DNA from: a bacterium
GTDB taxonomy: Bacteria; Hinthialibacterota; Hinthialibacteria; H5-UNCL2
Assembly (NCBI GenBank): GCA_015075175.1
Contig: JABTUV010000007.1
Coordinates: forward strand, 62,001-126,000
Length of the DNA: 64,000 nt
Direction of reading: 5' to 3'
Position 1 is the stretch's first letter. Every line of letters starts with the position of its first letter. The position numbers were made by a program, and so were the translations under genes. Below the pieces are notes generated by a model. That model saw nothing but the letters and a program-made list of their open reading frames with translations, ran no database searches and was not told the origin of the DNA. This document shows positions 47,376 to 55,822 of this stretch, one piece after another.

Positions 47376-49160
47376 TCAATAGTAGTGCCAGATGCCGGCG
47401 TAATCGTCGGGATTCTCGCCCAGTTCGGCCAGCCGAAGCAGATAGTCCAGGATGGGGACGTCGTCGCCCACGTAGGACTTGCATCGCACCACGTTTTTCT
47501 CCCAGGGATGAAACTCGTAAACGCGCGAGCCGTCGGGGCGGATGGAGATCAACTCGCGGTTCTGGCGCGCGCGAAGATAATGCTTGCCGAGGCCGGGCAG
47601 ATTATAGACGGCCTCGTCGGTGCGACGAGTACCGGGCAGGAGGCGGGCCTCCTCCTGCTGCTCCTGCAGGACGCGCGCAAGCGGGACGCGATAGCGGGCG
47701 GTTTCGGACTTGCCCTTGGGCGCGAAGGTGTAGTAGGGAGCGATGCCGCAGCGCCGCAGGAGCATGCGCAGGGCCGCAACCTCGAATCGGCGCGAGACGT
47801 AAAAGGTGTAGACCAACTGGTTGTACACCTCGATGCCGTGGGCACGCAGGCGGGCGACGGCGGCGACCAGTTCGGGCGTGACTTCGTAAGGGTGCTCGAC
47901 GTGGGTCATGAGGCAGAGTTCGCGCCGGCCTGGGACTCGCAGGCGCGCCAGCTGCGCCGCCAGCGCCTCGGTGATGCGCATGGGCATGGTTACCGGTACG
48001 CGGCTGCCGATGCGGATGAGATCAATGTGTGAAATGGCCGCCAGGCGGTCCAGGATGCGCCCCAGCAATTCGTCGGAGAGCGCCAGGGGATCGCCGCCGG
48101 TCACGAGCACCTCGCGCACGGCGGGATGCGCCTGGAACCAGCGAAAGGCGGTCTCCAGGCGCGCGCGCGAGGCCAGCGCGCCCGGCGCCATCGGCTCCTC
48201 GATCTGCCAGTTGCGCTGGCAGTAGACGCAAATTTGGGGACAGGCGTTGAAGGGCTTGAAAACTGCGATGGCGGGATAGCGGCGGGTGATCAAGTCCACC
48301 GGTGAGGTATCGCGCTCGCGCATAAAGTCCAGCCGACGGGCGCGATCGTCACGCAGGGCGGCCATCTCCGCGACGTAATCGGCGGGCGGCAGAACCTGGG
48401 CGCGGATGGCGCGGTCGCGGCCGGCCTCTGGGTCGTCATCGAACAGCGCAGCGTAGTAGGGAGTCACACCGAAGGGGACGCGATGTTCGACGGCGAGGCG
48501 GGCGGCCTGCAATTCCTGCGCGCGCAGGTTGGCCGCTTGCGCGAGGAGACCGGGATCGAGAAAAATGTGGCGGACGTGCCACTCCCAACTGCTCCAGTCG
48601 GTTTCACAACCGCCCAAGAGGGAGAGCACGCGCGCGCGCCGCGCGGCGCGGCGTTCCACCGCCTCGGGTGAGAGGCCGTCGGGGTAGCGCGCCAAGCGCT
48701 CTTGCACCCATTCCCATAGGCGGTCCATGGCTTCGGAACGCGCGCGGGCGGCCAGTCGGCCGCGCCCGGCGATGTCCACAGGCGACTTACGAAGGCCGCG
48801 CAGGGGAGCCTTGCCTTCCAGACCGCGAACCAGGTAGATCAACTCGGCGTAAAAGGCGGGCGACAGGTCGGGCCGGGGCACGCCGCGCGCCAGGTCCCAG
48901 AGCGCCTGGGGCACGCTGAAGCCGCTGAGCGCGGCGCTGCGGGCCAGCGTCAGGCTACGCAGCGCCCGCGCCGAGTCGCGGATGACGACGCGTCCGCCTA
49001 CTTCACGCGTCACCTGCCGCCCCGCCGCCAGGTGCTTGCGGGTGATGTAGGCGAAGAGTCGGCGGCGCACGGCGCCCAGGTTGGTGCACTGCGAGAGGTG
49101 CGACAGCAGCGGTTCAGCTTCACGCCGGAAGCGCTCGGCGTCGTAGTCGAGATCAAGCAT
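47376..49160 (-). CDS. KamA-family radical SAM protein (lysine 2,3-aminomutase homologue)
   Basis: About 594 residues from the ATG at 49160 (GAGGGGG five bases upstream; earlier starts at 49184 and 49205 are possible). The radical SAM motif is CPQICVYC in VFKPFNACPQICVYCQRNW. Downstream are EVLVTGGDPLALSDELL, RIGSRVPVTMPMRI and LMTHVEHPYEVTPE, all typical of KamA. The PLP-lysine region is hard to confirm: YTFAPKGKSETARYRVPL is a candidate. A 250-residue N-terminal extension distinguishes it from canonical lysine 2,3-aminomutase (about 420 residues). The reaction is unknown. Its stop is adjacent to the end of the convergent glycosyltransferase gene. Confidence 0.82.
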   Translation of the reverse strand: MLDLDYDAERFRREAEPLLSHLSQCTNLGAVRRRLFAYITRKHLAAGRQVTREVGGRVVIRDSARALRSLTLARSAALSGFSVPQALWDLARGVPRPDLSPAFYAELIYLVRGLEGKAPLRGLRKSPVDIAGRGRLAARARSEAMDRLWEWVQERLARYPDGLSPEAVERRAARRARVLSLLGGCETDWSSWEWHVRHIFLDPGLLAQAANLRAQELQAARLAVEHRVPFGVTPYYAALFDDDPEAGRDRAIRAQVLPPADYVAEMAALRDDRARRLDFMRERDTSPVDLITRRYPAIAVFKPFNACPQICVYCQRNWQIEEPMAPGALASRARLETAFRWFQAHPAVREVLVTGGDPLALSDELLGRILDRLAAISHIDLIRIGSRVPVTMPMRITEALAAQLARLRVPGRRELCLMTHVEHPYEVTPELVAAVARLRAHGIEVYNQLVYTFYVSRRFEVAALRMLLRRCGIAPYYTFAPKGKSETARYRVPLARVLQEQQEEARLLPGTRRTDEAVYNLPGLGKHYLRARQNRELISIRPDGSRVYEFHPWEKNVVRCKSYVGDDVPILDYLLRLAELGENPDDYAGIWHYY

Positions 49161-49365
49161 CCGCGCCCCCTCGACGGCCATTTCACTTGACAAGGCAACA
49201 ACCATAGAGAATCTCGCGCCTCGCAATCCGGGCCGCTTTCCGGCCTCGATAACCAGTTTAGTGGCGCGGGGACCTCATGGCAAAGGAAACCGGCGTGGGG
49301 AAAGTCGATTGTGGGCCGGCATAAGCGCAGGTACAGTGCTTGCCGAAAGGATGCTACCGGAAGGT

Positions 49366-49441
49366 TGGCGTCCCCAAGGGGATTTGAACCCCTGTTGCCG
49401 CCGTGAAAGGGCGGTGTCCTAGACCCCTAGACGATGGGGAC
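49366..49441 (-). tRNA. tRNA-Glu (UUC)
   Basis: Cloverleaf read on the minus strand: acceptor GTCCCCA pairs with TGGGGAC; anticodon stem CCGCC/GGCGG encloses loop CTTTCAC with anticodon TTC; the T-arm is CAGGGGTTCAAATCCCCTTG-like. The discriminator G is followed by an encoded CCA (49368-49366). Seventy-six bases including CCA. Confidence 0.95.
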
Positions 49442-49490
49442 GCGGAAATGTGCCTGTACTCGTCGGGAAGCGCCGCATCCAAGCCGCCCG

Positions 49491-49524
49491 GCCTCTCGAT
49501 ACGCGGACTACCGCTACTCGAGGA
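49491..49524 (-). repeat. Hairpin element B between two tRNA genes
   Basis: On the minus strand: GTCCTCGAGTAG, inner stem CGG-TAGT-CCG, then CGTATCGAGAGG. It sits between tRNA-Lys and tRNA-Glu, so a shared transcript would carry the hairpin. Confidence 0.7.
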
Positions 49525-49576
49525 CACGGGCTTGGGTCTTCGCTCGGCAGAGCGTTCCCTCTCCATCGATTCTATC

Positions 49577-49649
49577 TGAGCGGGGAGGGATTCGAACCCT
49601 CGGCCCACGGCTTAAAAGGCCGTTGCTCTACCGGCTGAGCTACCCGCCC
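49577..49649 (-). tRNA. tRNA-Lys (UUU)
   Basis: Cloverleaf on the minus strand: acceptor GGGCGGG pairs with CCCGCTC (one G-T pair); the D-arm region is GCTCAGCCGGTAGAGC; anticodon stem ACGGC/GCCGT encloses loop CTTTTAA with anticodon TTT; the T-arm is GAGGGTTCGAATCCCTC. The CCA is not encoded, unlike the neighbouring tRNA-Glu. Seventy-three bases. Confidence 0.95.
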
Positions 49650-49791
49650 GCCATGCCCTGATTTCTACACGCGCCCAAGCCGCCACGAGGCGTGCCTCCA
49701 CCTCTGCCGGCCGGGAGAGGTCGTGCGTCCGCTGCGGCGGAAGAACGGGTGAGGGGAGGATGCGGTTTTATGCGGGGGCGGAGCATGGCGC

Positions 49792-49918
49792 TACGTCCCC
49801 CTCACCCTAACCCTCTCCCCAAGGGAGAGGGAATGCGGCCCCCTCACCCTGGCCCTCTCCCCGAGGGAGAGGGGATGCGGCCCCCTCACCCTGGCCCTCT
49901 CCGCAAGGGAGAGGGAAT
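49792..49918. repeat. Three REP-like CCCTCACCCTGGCCCTCTCC units
   Basis: Three units of about 43 bases, each with CCCTCACCC followed by a hairpin CCCTCTCCCC-GA/AA-GGGAGAGGG. The unit abuts the purA stop. A similar triple lies at 57104-57216 between hisS and tyrS, and degenerate copies are at 33.7 kb. Confidence 0.8.
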
Positions 49919-51219
49919 TACGAGAACAGCGACTCGGCGCGGATGATCGTCTGGCGGCGGCCTGGACCGACCGAAACCATCTGAATCGGCCGGCCGACCC
50001 AGTCCTCCAGGCGCCGCAAATACTCACGCGCGCCGGACGGGAGGTCCGCCTCGTTGGTGATCCCCGACAGATCCACGCCCCAGGTCGGAATCTCCTCGTA
50101 CTCGGGCTCGACCTGCGATAATAGGGCCGCGTCCGCCGGCGCCACCTCGAGCCGATGACGACCCAATCGGTAGCCGACGCAAACTTTGATTATAGAAACT
50201 TCAGAAAGGATGTCAAGGCGCGTCAAGGCCAGATGGGTGACGCCCGAAGCCATCACGGAACGACGGATCAAGGGCACATCAAACCAGCCGCAGCGCCGCG
50301 GCCGGCCCGTGGTCGCGCCGAACTCGCCGATCGGGCCGGCGTTGCGGATCAGGTCCGCCGTCGCCGGATCGGCCTCGGTCGGAAACGGCCCCTCGCCTAC
50401 GCGAGTCGTGTATGCCTTGGCGATCCCCAAGACCTTCTCGACTTTGGTCGGACCCACCCCCGCGCCCGTACACGCCCCGCCTGCTCCCGTGCTGGAGGAG
50501 GTCACGTAAGGATACGTGCCATACGTGACATCCAGAAGAGCGCCTTGCGCGCCCTCGAACAGGACCCGCTTGCCCGCGTCGATGGCGGCGTTCAACTCCG
50601 GGACCTCGTCGCCCACGAAGGGCGCGAGTTTCTCCCCCATCGGCAGATAGGTCGCCAGCATCTCGTCGTAATTGACGGGGGCGTGCCCGTAGACCTGCGA
50701 GAGCACGCGGTTCTTGTGCTGCAAGACGGGCCGAAGTCGTTCGCGGAACCGATCCGCATCGATGAGGTCGAAAACGCGCAGAGACAACCGGCCCACCTTG
50801 TCCATATAAGCGGGACCTATGCCACGGCGGGTCGTGCCGACTCTGGCTGCACCGCGCGCCTCCTCGTCCAGACCGTCCAGCAGGCGATGATAGGAAAGGA
50901 TGAGCGAGGCGTTGCCTGAAATCATCAGGTTCTCCGGGCTTACCGCCACGCCCCGGGAGCGCAGATGCGTGATTTCCTCCCACAGGACCAACGGGTCAAG
51001 CACCACACCCGCGCCGATGATGCAGCGCCGGCCGGGATACAGAATGCCGGAGGGAATCAAGTGCAAGACGTAGTCCTGGTCGCCGATGCGCAGCGAGTGG
51101 CCGGCGTTGTTGCCGCCCTGGTGGCGGACGATGCAGTCGGCCTCCTGGGCGATGACGTCGATGATCTTACCCTTGCCCTCGTCCCCCCACTGGCATCCGA
51201 CCGTAACAATGGCGCCCAT
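49918..51219 (-). CDS. purA: Adenylosuccinate synthetase
   Basis: A 433-residue cytoplasmic GTP-dependent enzyme that converts IMP and aspartate to adenylosuccinate in AMP synthesis. The start at 51219 (AAAGAGG five bases upstream) gives GCQWGDEGKGKIID, the GTP/IMP loop, at residues 8-21, followed by QGGNNAGHSL and GTTRRGIGPAYMDK. The mid-region FEGAQGALLDVTYGTYPYVTSS and the late GEFGATTGRPRRCGWFD are family hallmarks. Full length and intact. It is a single gene downstream of repeat elements. Confidence 0.97.
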   Translation of the reverse strand: MGAIVTVGCQWGDEGKGKIIDVIAQEADCIVRHQGGNNAGHSLRIGDQDYVLHLIPSGILYPGRRCIIGAGVVLDPLVLWEEITHLRSRGVAVSPENLMISGNASLILSYHRLLDGLDEEARGAARVGTTRRGIGPAYMDKVGRLSLRVFDLIDADRFRERLRPVLQHKNRVLSQVYGHAPVNYDEMLATYLPMGEKLAPFVGDEVPELNAAIDAGKRVLFEGAQGALLDVTYGTYPYVTSSSTGAGGACTGAGVGPTKVEKVLGIAKAYTTRVGEGPFPTEADPATADLIRNAGPIGEFGATTGRPRRCGWFDVPLIRRSVMASGVTHLALTRLDILSEVSIIKVCVGYRLGRHRLEVAPADAALLSQVEPEYEEIPTWGVDLSGITNEADLPSGAREYLRRLEDWVGRPIQMVSVGPGRRQTIIRAESLFS

Positions 51220-51400
51220 GTTTGCCTCTTTCACAAGAAAATCCCGGCGGGAGCGGGTGCGGTCGCTTGCGCCCGAGTCTCGCCCCGCGAATCGCACTCC
51301 GGGGACTCGGCAAAAGCCGGGTTCCGTCGGACTCCTGTTTAAGGTACGCTGGGGCCGGTAGCAATGAACCAGAGGTTGATTTGATGGGAGTCATGCTTGA

Positions 51401-52186
51401 ATGACGGCCAACCGGCGGATGCGGATGTTGTTTTTGGGGCGCAAACCGGGGGCGGCGGCGGCCCTGCAGTATCTTGTGCAGGAGCGGGTCGAGGTCGCGG
51501 CAGTCGTCGCGCCGGAGCATCCGCGTGCCGGGGATGGCCAACCGCACTTGGACGCGGTCGCTCGCGAGCTGGGACTGTCGGTCCTTTCCCCCTCCGGGTT
51601 AGATGAAATTCTGTCAAAAAACCCAAAATCGCTCGGCCCCATCGATCTGGCCGTCTCGTATCTTTATTGGCTGCGAATCAAGCCCCCGTTGCTGACGCTG
51701 CCCAGGTTGGGGGTCATCAACCTGCATCCGGCTCCGCTGCCCGAATATCGCGGCCTGGGGGGATACAATTTCGCCATCCTGGCCGGGGACGCGCAGTTCG
51801 GGGTATCGGCGCATTTCGTCGCCGAGACCATCGACACGGGCGACGTGATCGAAGTGCGACGCTTCCCCATCGACGCGGAGCGCGAGACGGCGCAGAGCCT
51901 GGAGCGGAAGTCGCAGCGGCATCTGCTGGCGCTCTTTCGGGACGTGATCGACCGGCTGCTGCGGGACGGTTGCCTGCCCCGCGCGCCGCAGGGTCCGGGC
52001 CGCTATTACACGCGCCAGGAGATGGAAGACGCCAAGCGCGTTCTACCCGAGGATCCGGCGGAGCTGGTCGAGCGCAAGATCCGCGCCTTCTGGTATCCGC
52101 CGTACGAGGGGGCGTACCTGGAGCGCGAGGGGCGAAGGTACACGCTGGTGAGCGAGGCCATTTTGCGCGGGTTGGCGGGGGAGTGA
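51401..52186 (+). CDS. Formyltransferase-family protein (sugar- or Met-tRNA-type)
   Basis: A 261-residue protein using a 10-formyltetrahydrofolate-type fold. It contains LGVINLHPAPLPEYRGLGGYN (shown here in part: N, HPAPLPEYRG), the catalytic N-H pair, and the conserved aspartate in AETIDTGDVI. It is about 50 residues shorter than methionyl-tRNA formyltransferase and lacks the typical OB-fold C-terminus; AFWYPPYEGAYLEREGRRY at the end matches sugar-amine formyltransferases better. It probably formylates an amino sugar of a surface glycan. An alternative start is at 51419. Confidence 0.78.
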   Translation: MTANRRMRMLFLGRKPGAAAALQYLVQERVEVAAVVAPEHPRAGDGQPHLDAVARELGLSVLSPSGLDEILSKNPKSLGPIDLAVSYLYWLRIKPPLLTLPRLGVINLHPAPLPEYRGLGGYNFAILAGDAQFGVSAHFVAETIDTGDVIEVRRFPIDAERETAQSLERKSQRHLLALFRDVIDRLLRDGCLPRAPQGPGRYYTRQEMEDAKRVLPEDPAELVERKIRAFWYPPYEGAYLEREGRRYTLVSEAILRGLAGE

Positions 52187-52265
52187 CGCGACTTCACCGG
52201 CGCGCACCCAAGGCGCTGTGATAATGCCAGGAGAAAGGAAGCCGGAACGGACTGGCGCGAGCGCA

Positions 52266-52376
52266 TCAGCTTGGATCCAAACGCGTGCCACGCAAAGGCT
52301 TGAACCATTGGCCGGTAGGCTGTGGATCGTCGAGGACCAGCGAATACGGATCCGTGAATCCCATTAGGGCATCCAT
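52266..52376 (-). CDS. Possible small ORF downstream of the radical SAM gene
   Basis: After the TGA at 52395-52397 the same frame stays open for 42 codons. From ATG 52376 it encodes 36 residues beginning MDALMGFTDPYSLVLDD, with TGQWFKPLRGTRLDP at the end. The composition looks coding. It may be a tiny gene, a read-through tail or the end of a longer original frame. No ribosome site is visible. Confidence 0.3.
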   Translation of the reverse strand: MDALMGFTDPYSLVLDDPQPTGQWFKPLRGTRLDPS

Positions 52377-52394
52377 CCGGTCGCCAGCGCGCCC

Positions 52395-53972
52395 TCACGC
52401 CGCTGAGCCCTCTTGGGCCGGGCGGCGGTCCCGCTCCGCGTAATGTCGCAGTTGCGCTTCGATCTCCGCCTTCACCGTGTCGCGATAGACGAGAAAGTGT
52501 TCCACGTGGGCGCACACGGTGAGATAATGGTCCCAGACGCGGGGATTGCGCCACAGAATGCAGGCCAGGCGGTACCAGAAGCGCCCGCGCGTTTTGCGGA
52601 GCACGCCCTGCCGCCAGAGGAGGATGAAGGCGGCGCGCAGGTCCGTCCAGTTGGGCGCCTCCGATTTCAATTCCCGCCTGCGCCGGATGCGCGGGGGTCC
52701 CATGCGGACAAAGCAGCGATACGTGCGCTCCAGGTAGACGAGTGGATCGTACACGCGATGGAAGGCGTCGACGTACTCGCGCGCGATCTCCGGCATCGGT
52801 CGCGTGGGGATGAAGTTCATGAGGTTGGTCTGGTTGAGGCCGGCGCGATGGGGCAGGAGGCGGCCCTCGCGCTCCAAGCGGTCCCATAGGGCGGTGTTGG
52901 GCAGCGCCTGCAACATGCTGAAGGTGGTGACGGGAATGGCGGCCTCCTCGATGAACCGCGCGATGCGCCCGCCGGCGCCCGGCGCTTCGCCGTCGAAGCC
53001 GATGATGAACCCCGCCATCGGCCGCAGTCCCGCGCGCGCGATCCGGTCGACCGCCTCGACCAGCGGGCTGTTGGCGTTCTGGTATTTTTTCGTCGCCTTC
53101 AGACTGGCCGGATCGGGCGTCTCGATGCCCAAAGACCGCGCTGAAACCGCATTCCACCATCAGGTCGAGGGAAACCGTCATCCTGCGCGAGATCGACGGA
53201 GGCCTGCGTGTCAGAAGGAGAAGGGATAGTTGTATTCTTCCTGCCAGGGCCGGAGCTCGCGCAGGAAATCCTTCACGCGGTGCTTGTTGCCGACGAAGTT
53301 GTCGTCCACGACGAAGATGCTGCGCCGCCAGCCGAGATGGTACAGCCGCTGGAGTTCGGCGAGCATCTGCACCGGCGTCTTGGTGCGGGGCACACGGCCG
53401 TAGAGCGTGATGATGTCGCAGAACTCGCAGAGAAAGGGACAGCCGCGCGAATACTGAATGGACATGGAGTCGTAGGCCGGCAGGTCGAGGAGGTCGAAGC
53501 GGGGCGGCGGCGTCTGTGTCACGTCGGGCTTTTTTCCTCCGGCGCGAAAGGTTCCGCGAGGCTCGCCGCGCCGAAGGGCGTCCAGGAACATGGGGATGGT
53601 GATTTCGCCCTCGTCCAGCACGAGGAAGTCCGCGCCCGCCGCTTCGGCGTCCTGGGGCACGGAAGTCGCGTAAGGCCCGCCGACCACGACCGGTTTGCCG
53701 CGGCGCTTGGCCTCCCGTATTTGTTCCGCGAAGTCCTCCTCCTGCACGATCATGGCCGTGAGCATCACCACGTCCGCCCATTCCCATTCGGCGTCCTCGA
53801 CCGGACGAATGTTGCGGTCCACCAGCCTGAAATCCCACTCCGGGGGAAAGAGCGCGGCGACGGTAACCAGGTTGAGCGGCGGCAGGAGGACCTTGCGATC
53901 GACCAGCTTCAGAATATCCTCGTAGGACCACAGCGTCTTCGGAAAACGCGGATAGATGAGCAGCGCCTTCAC
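52395..53972 (-). CDS. Cobalamin-binding radical SAM protein, DUF4070 type (one or more frameshifts)
   Basis: About 525 residues from GTG 53972 (GGGAGGG eight bases upstream). The N-terminus KALLIYPRFPKTLWSYEDIL begins the B12-binding domain. The radical SAM motif is CPFLCEFC in SIQYSRGCPFLCEFCDI, the form seen in the DUF4070 group that includes the hopanoid methylase HpnP. A frame break lies at about 53130-53230 (before VECGFSAVFIGIETPDPASL). The C-terminal DUF4070-like helical region has LTVCAHVEHFLVYRDTVKAEI. The substrate is unknown; a lipid or other methylation reaction is likely. Confidence 0.83.
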
Positions 53973-54085
53973 AATGGTTGCCCTCCCGGCGGGCGACGTG
54001 TCGAGGGAATACAGAGTCCGAATCGGGCCGGAACCCAGCAATCCTACCACTCCCGCGCGGCTCGGCCAAGCGCAAAACAGTGATC

Positions 54086-54113
54086 TTGCATATCGCGGTG
54101 CGGCGTGCATAAT
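54086..54113 (+). promoter_or_regulatory. Candidate lysS/lysK promoter
   Basis: TTGCAT (54086-54091) and CATAAT (54108-54113) are separated by 16 bases in the divergent gap before the class I lysyl-tRNA synthetase gene. The start codon is about 30 bases downstream. Confidence 0.4.
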
Positions 54114-54142
54114 GCCGGCAACGTGGTGCGGGAGCGTGGAAG

Positions 54143-55705
54143 ATGGGCGTCGAGTACAAGGCGTGGCCGTTTCGCGAGGCGCAGGGACTCCTGCCGCGCT
54201 TTCGCCAGCATCCGGCCGCACCGGTCGCGTTCCAGACCGGATTCGGACCCTCGGGCCTGCCCCACATCGGGACGTTCGCCGAAGTGGCGCGCACGACCTG
54301 GGTGCGACGCGCGTTCGAGCATCTAACGCACTACCCCACACGCCAGATCGCGTTTTCCGACGACATGGACGGGCTGCGCAAGGTTCCTCTCAACCTGCCC
54401 AACGCGGAGATGCTGGAAGCGCACTTGGGGCGGCCGCTCTGCAGCATTCCCGATCCCTACGGCTGTTGCGAGAGCTACAGCGCTCATATGAACGGGAAGT
54501 TGCGCGAGTTCTTGTCTCACTATGGATTCAACTATGAGTTTCAGAGTTCCAACGAGGCGTACACGCGGGGCGACTTTGACGCGGGACTCTGCATCCTGCT
54601 GGAGCGCGAGGCCGAGGTGAAGGCCATCGTCCTTCCCACGCTGGGGGAGGAAAGACAGGCGGACTGGTCGCCGTTTTTTCCCATCTGCGAGCGGTGCGGG
54701 CGCGTCTACAGCACGCGGGTACTGGCCTGTCGTCCGGAGGAGCACGCGCTGGACTACGCCTGCGACCGAGCCGACGGCAGAATTCCCTCGTGCGGCCACC
54801 GCGGGACTCTGCCCATCACCGGCGGGCGGGTCAAGGTGGGCTGGAAAGTCGATTGGGCCTTGCGCTGGTACAGCTATGATATCGCCTATGAGATGTACGG
54901 CAAGGACCTGATCGACTCCGCCAAGATTTCCGGACGCATCGTCAAGCTGATGGGCAAGCGCCCGCCCCACGGATTCTATTACGAAATGTTTCTCGACGAA
55001 CAGGGACAGAAGATTTCCAAGAGCGTGGGCAAGGGCGTCACGGTGGACGCGTGGATTCAGTACGCCTCGCTGGAATCGCTGCTTTTCTTTCTTTACCAGA
55101 CGCCGCAGCGGCAGCGGCGCCTGTATTGGGACGTGATTCCGAAATCGGTGGATGATTATCTGGCGGAGCTACGCGCCTACCACGGCGCGCCCGAGGAGGA
55201 GCGGCCCAACCACGCCATCTGGCACATTCACAACATGGGGCGCGAGGTGCCGCGATTTGACACTTCCGTCAACTACTCGCTCATCAACAACTTGATCGTG
55301 GGCATCGGGGCGGACGAACCGGGACTGATCGCCGACTTTCTGGAGCGATACGATCCCTCCAGTCGCAACTACCACGCCACCCTCATGGATCTGGTAGCCA
55401 AGGGACTCAACTACTATCGCGACTTCGTTCTGCCCAACAAGCACTATCGCCGGCCGACGGAGAACGAGAAGCGGATGTTTGGAGAGCTGCGGGAACGTCT
55501 TGCGGCCTATTCGGGCGATGATGAGAAGGAGATGCAGGCGATGCCGTTCGAGGTGGCGCGCGCCAACGGGGTGGAACCGGCGGCGCTGTTCAAGGCGTTT
55601 TACGAAGTCGTGTTCGGGCAGGAGCGCGGCCCGCGCTTCGGGACGTTCGTGAAGCTGGTGGGCAAAGAGCGGGCGATGGAGCTATTGGGGAATGCGGCGT
55701 CGTAG
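54143..55705 (+). CDS. lysK: Lysyl-tRNA synthetase, class I
   Basis: A 520-residue enzyme that charges tRNA-Lys. It belongs to the archaeal-type class I enzyme, not the common class II form. The HIGH equivalent is GPSGLPHIGT near residues 35-44, and the KMSKS equivalent is KISKSVGKG near 293-301. A zinc-binding region includes CERCGRVYSTRV and CDRADGRIPSCGH. The C-terminal helical domain is intact. The class I form is restricted to archaea, spirochaetes, some alphaproteobacteria and scattered others. Confidence 0.95.
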   Translation: MGVEYKAWPFREAQGLLPRFRQHPAAPVAFQTGFGPSGLPHIGTFAEVARTTWVRRAFEHLTHYPTRQIAFSDDMDGLRKVPLNLPNAEMLEAHLGRPLCSIPDPYGCCESYSAHMNGKLREFLSHYGFNYEFQSSNEAYTRGDFDAGLCILLEREAEVKAIVLPTLGEERQADWSPFFPICERCGRVYSTRVLACRPEEHALDYACDRADGRIPSCGHRGTLPITGGRVKVGWKVDWALRWYSYDIAYEMYGKDLIDSAKISGRIVKLMGKRPPHGFYYEMFLDEQGQKISKSVGKGVTVDAWIQYASLESLLFFLYQTPQRQRRLYWDVIPKSVDDYLAELRAYHGAPEEERPNHAIWHIHNMGREVPRFDTSVNYSLINNLIVGIGADEPGLIADFLERYDPSSRNYHATLMDLVAKGLNYYRDFVLPNKHYRRPTENEKRMFGELRERLAAYSGDDEKEMQAMPFEVARANGVEPAALFKAFYEVVFGQERGPRFGTFVKLVGKERAMELLGNAAS

Positions 55706-55721
55706 GGTGCACGGTCGGAGT

Positions 55722-55798
55722 ACAAACTTGAGTTAGTCTGCGAGTGTGCTAACTTGCTCGCCGGCTCGCTAAGACAAACTGAAGTTTGAACTCCCGAT
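55722..55798. repeat. GGAGTACAAACTT-type hairpin
   Basis: Begins CGGAGTACAAACTT and ends AAGTTTGAACTCCCG, with a long internal loop containing CGCCGGCTCG. It is the same family as the 18.9-19.1 kb array and lies between convergent lysK and hisS. Confidence 0.65.
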
Positions 55799-55822
55799 CA
55801 GCGCCGGTGCGCGGTGCGCACC

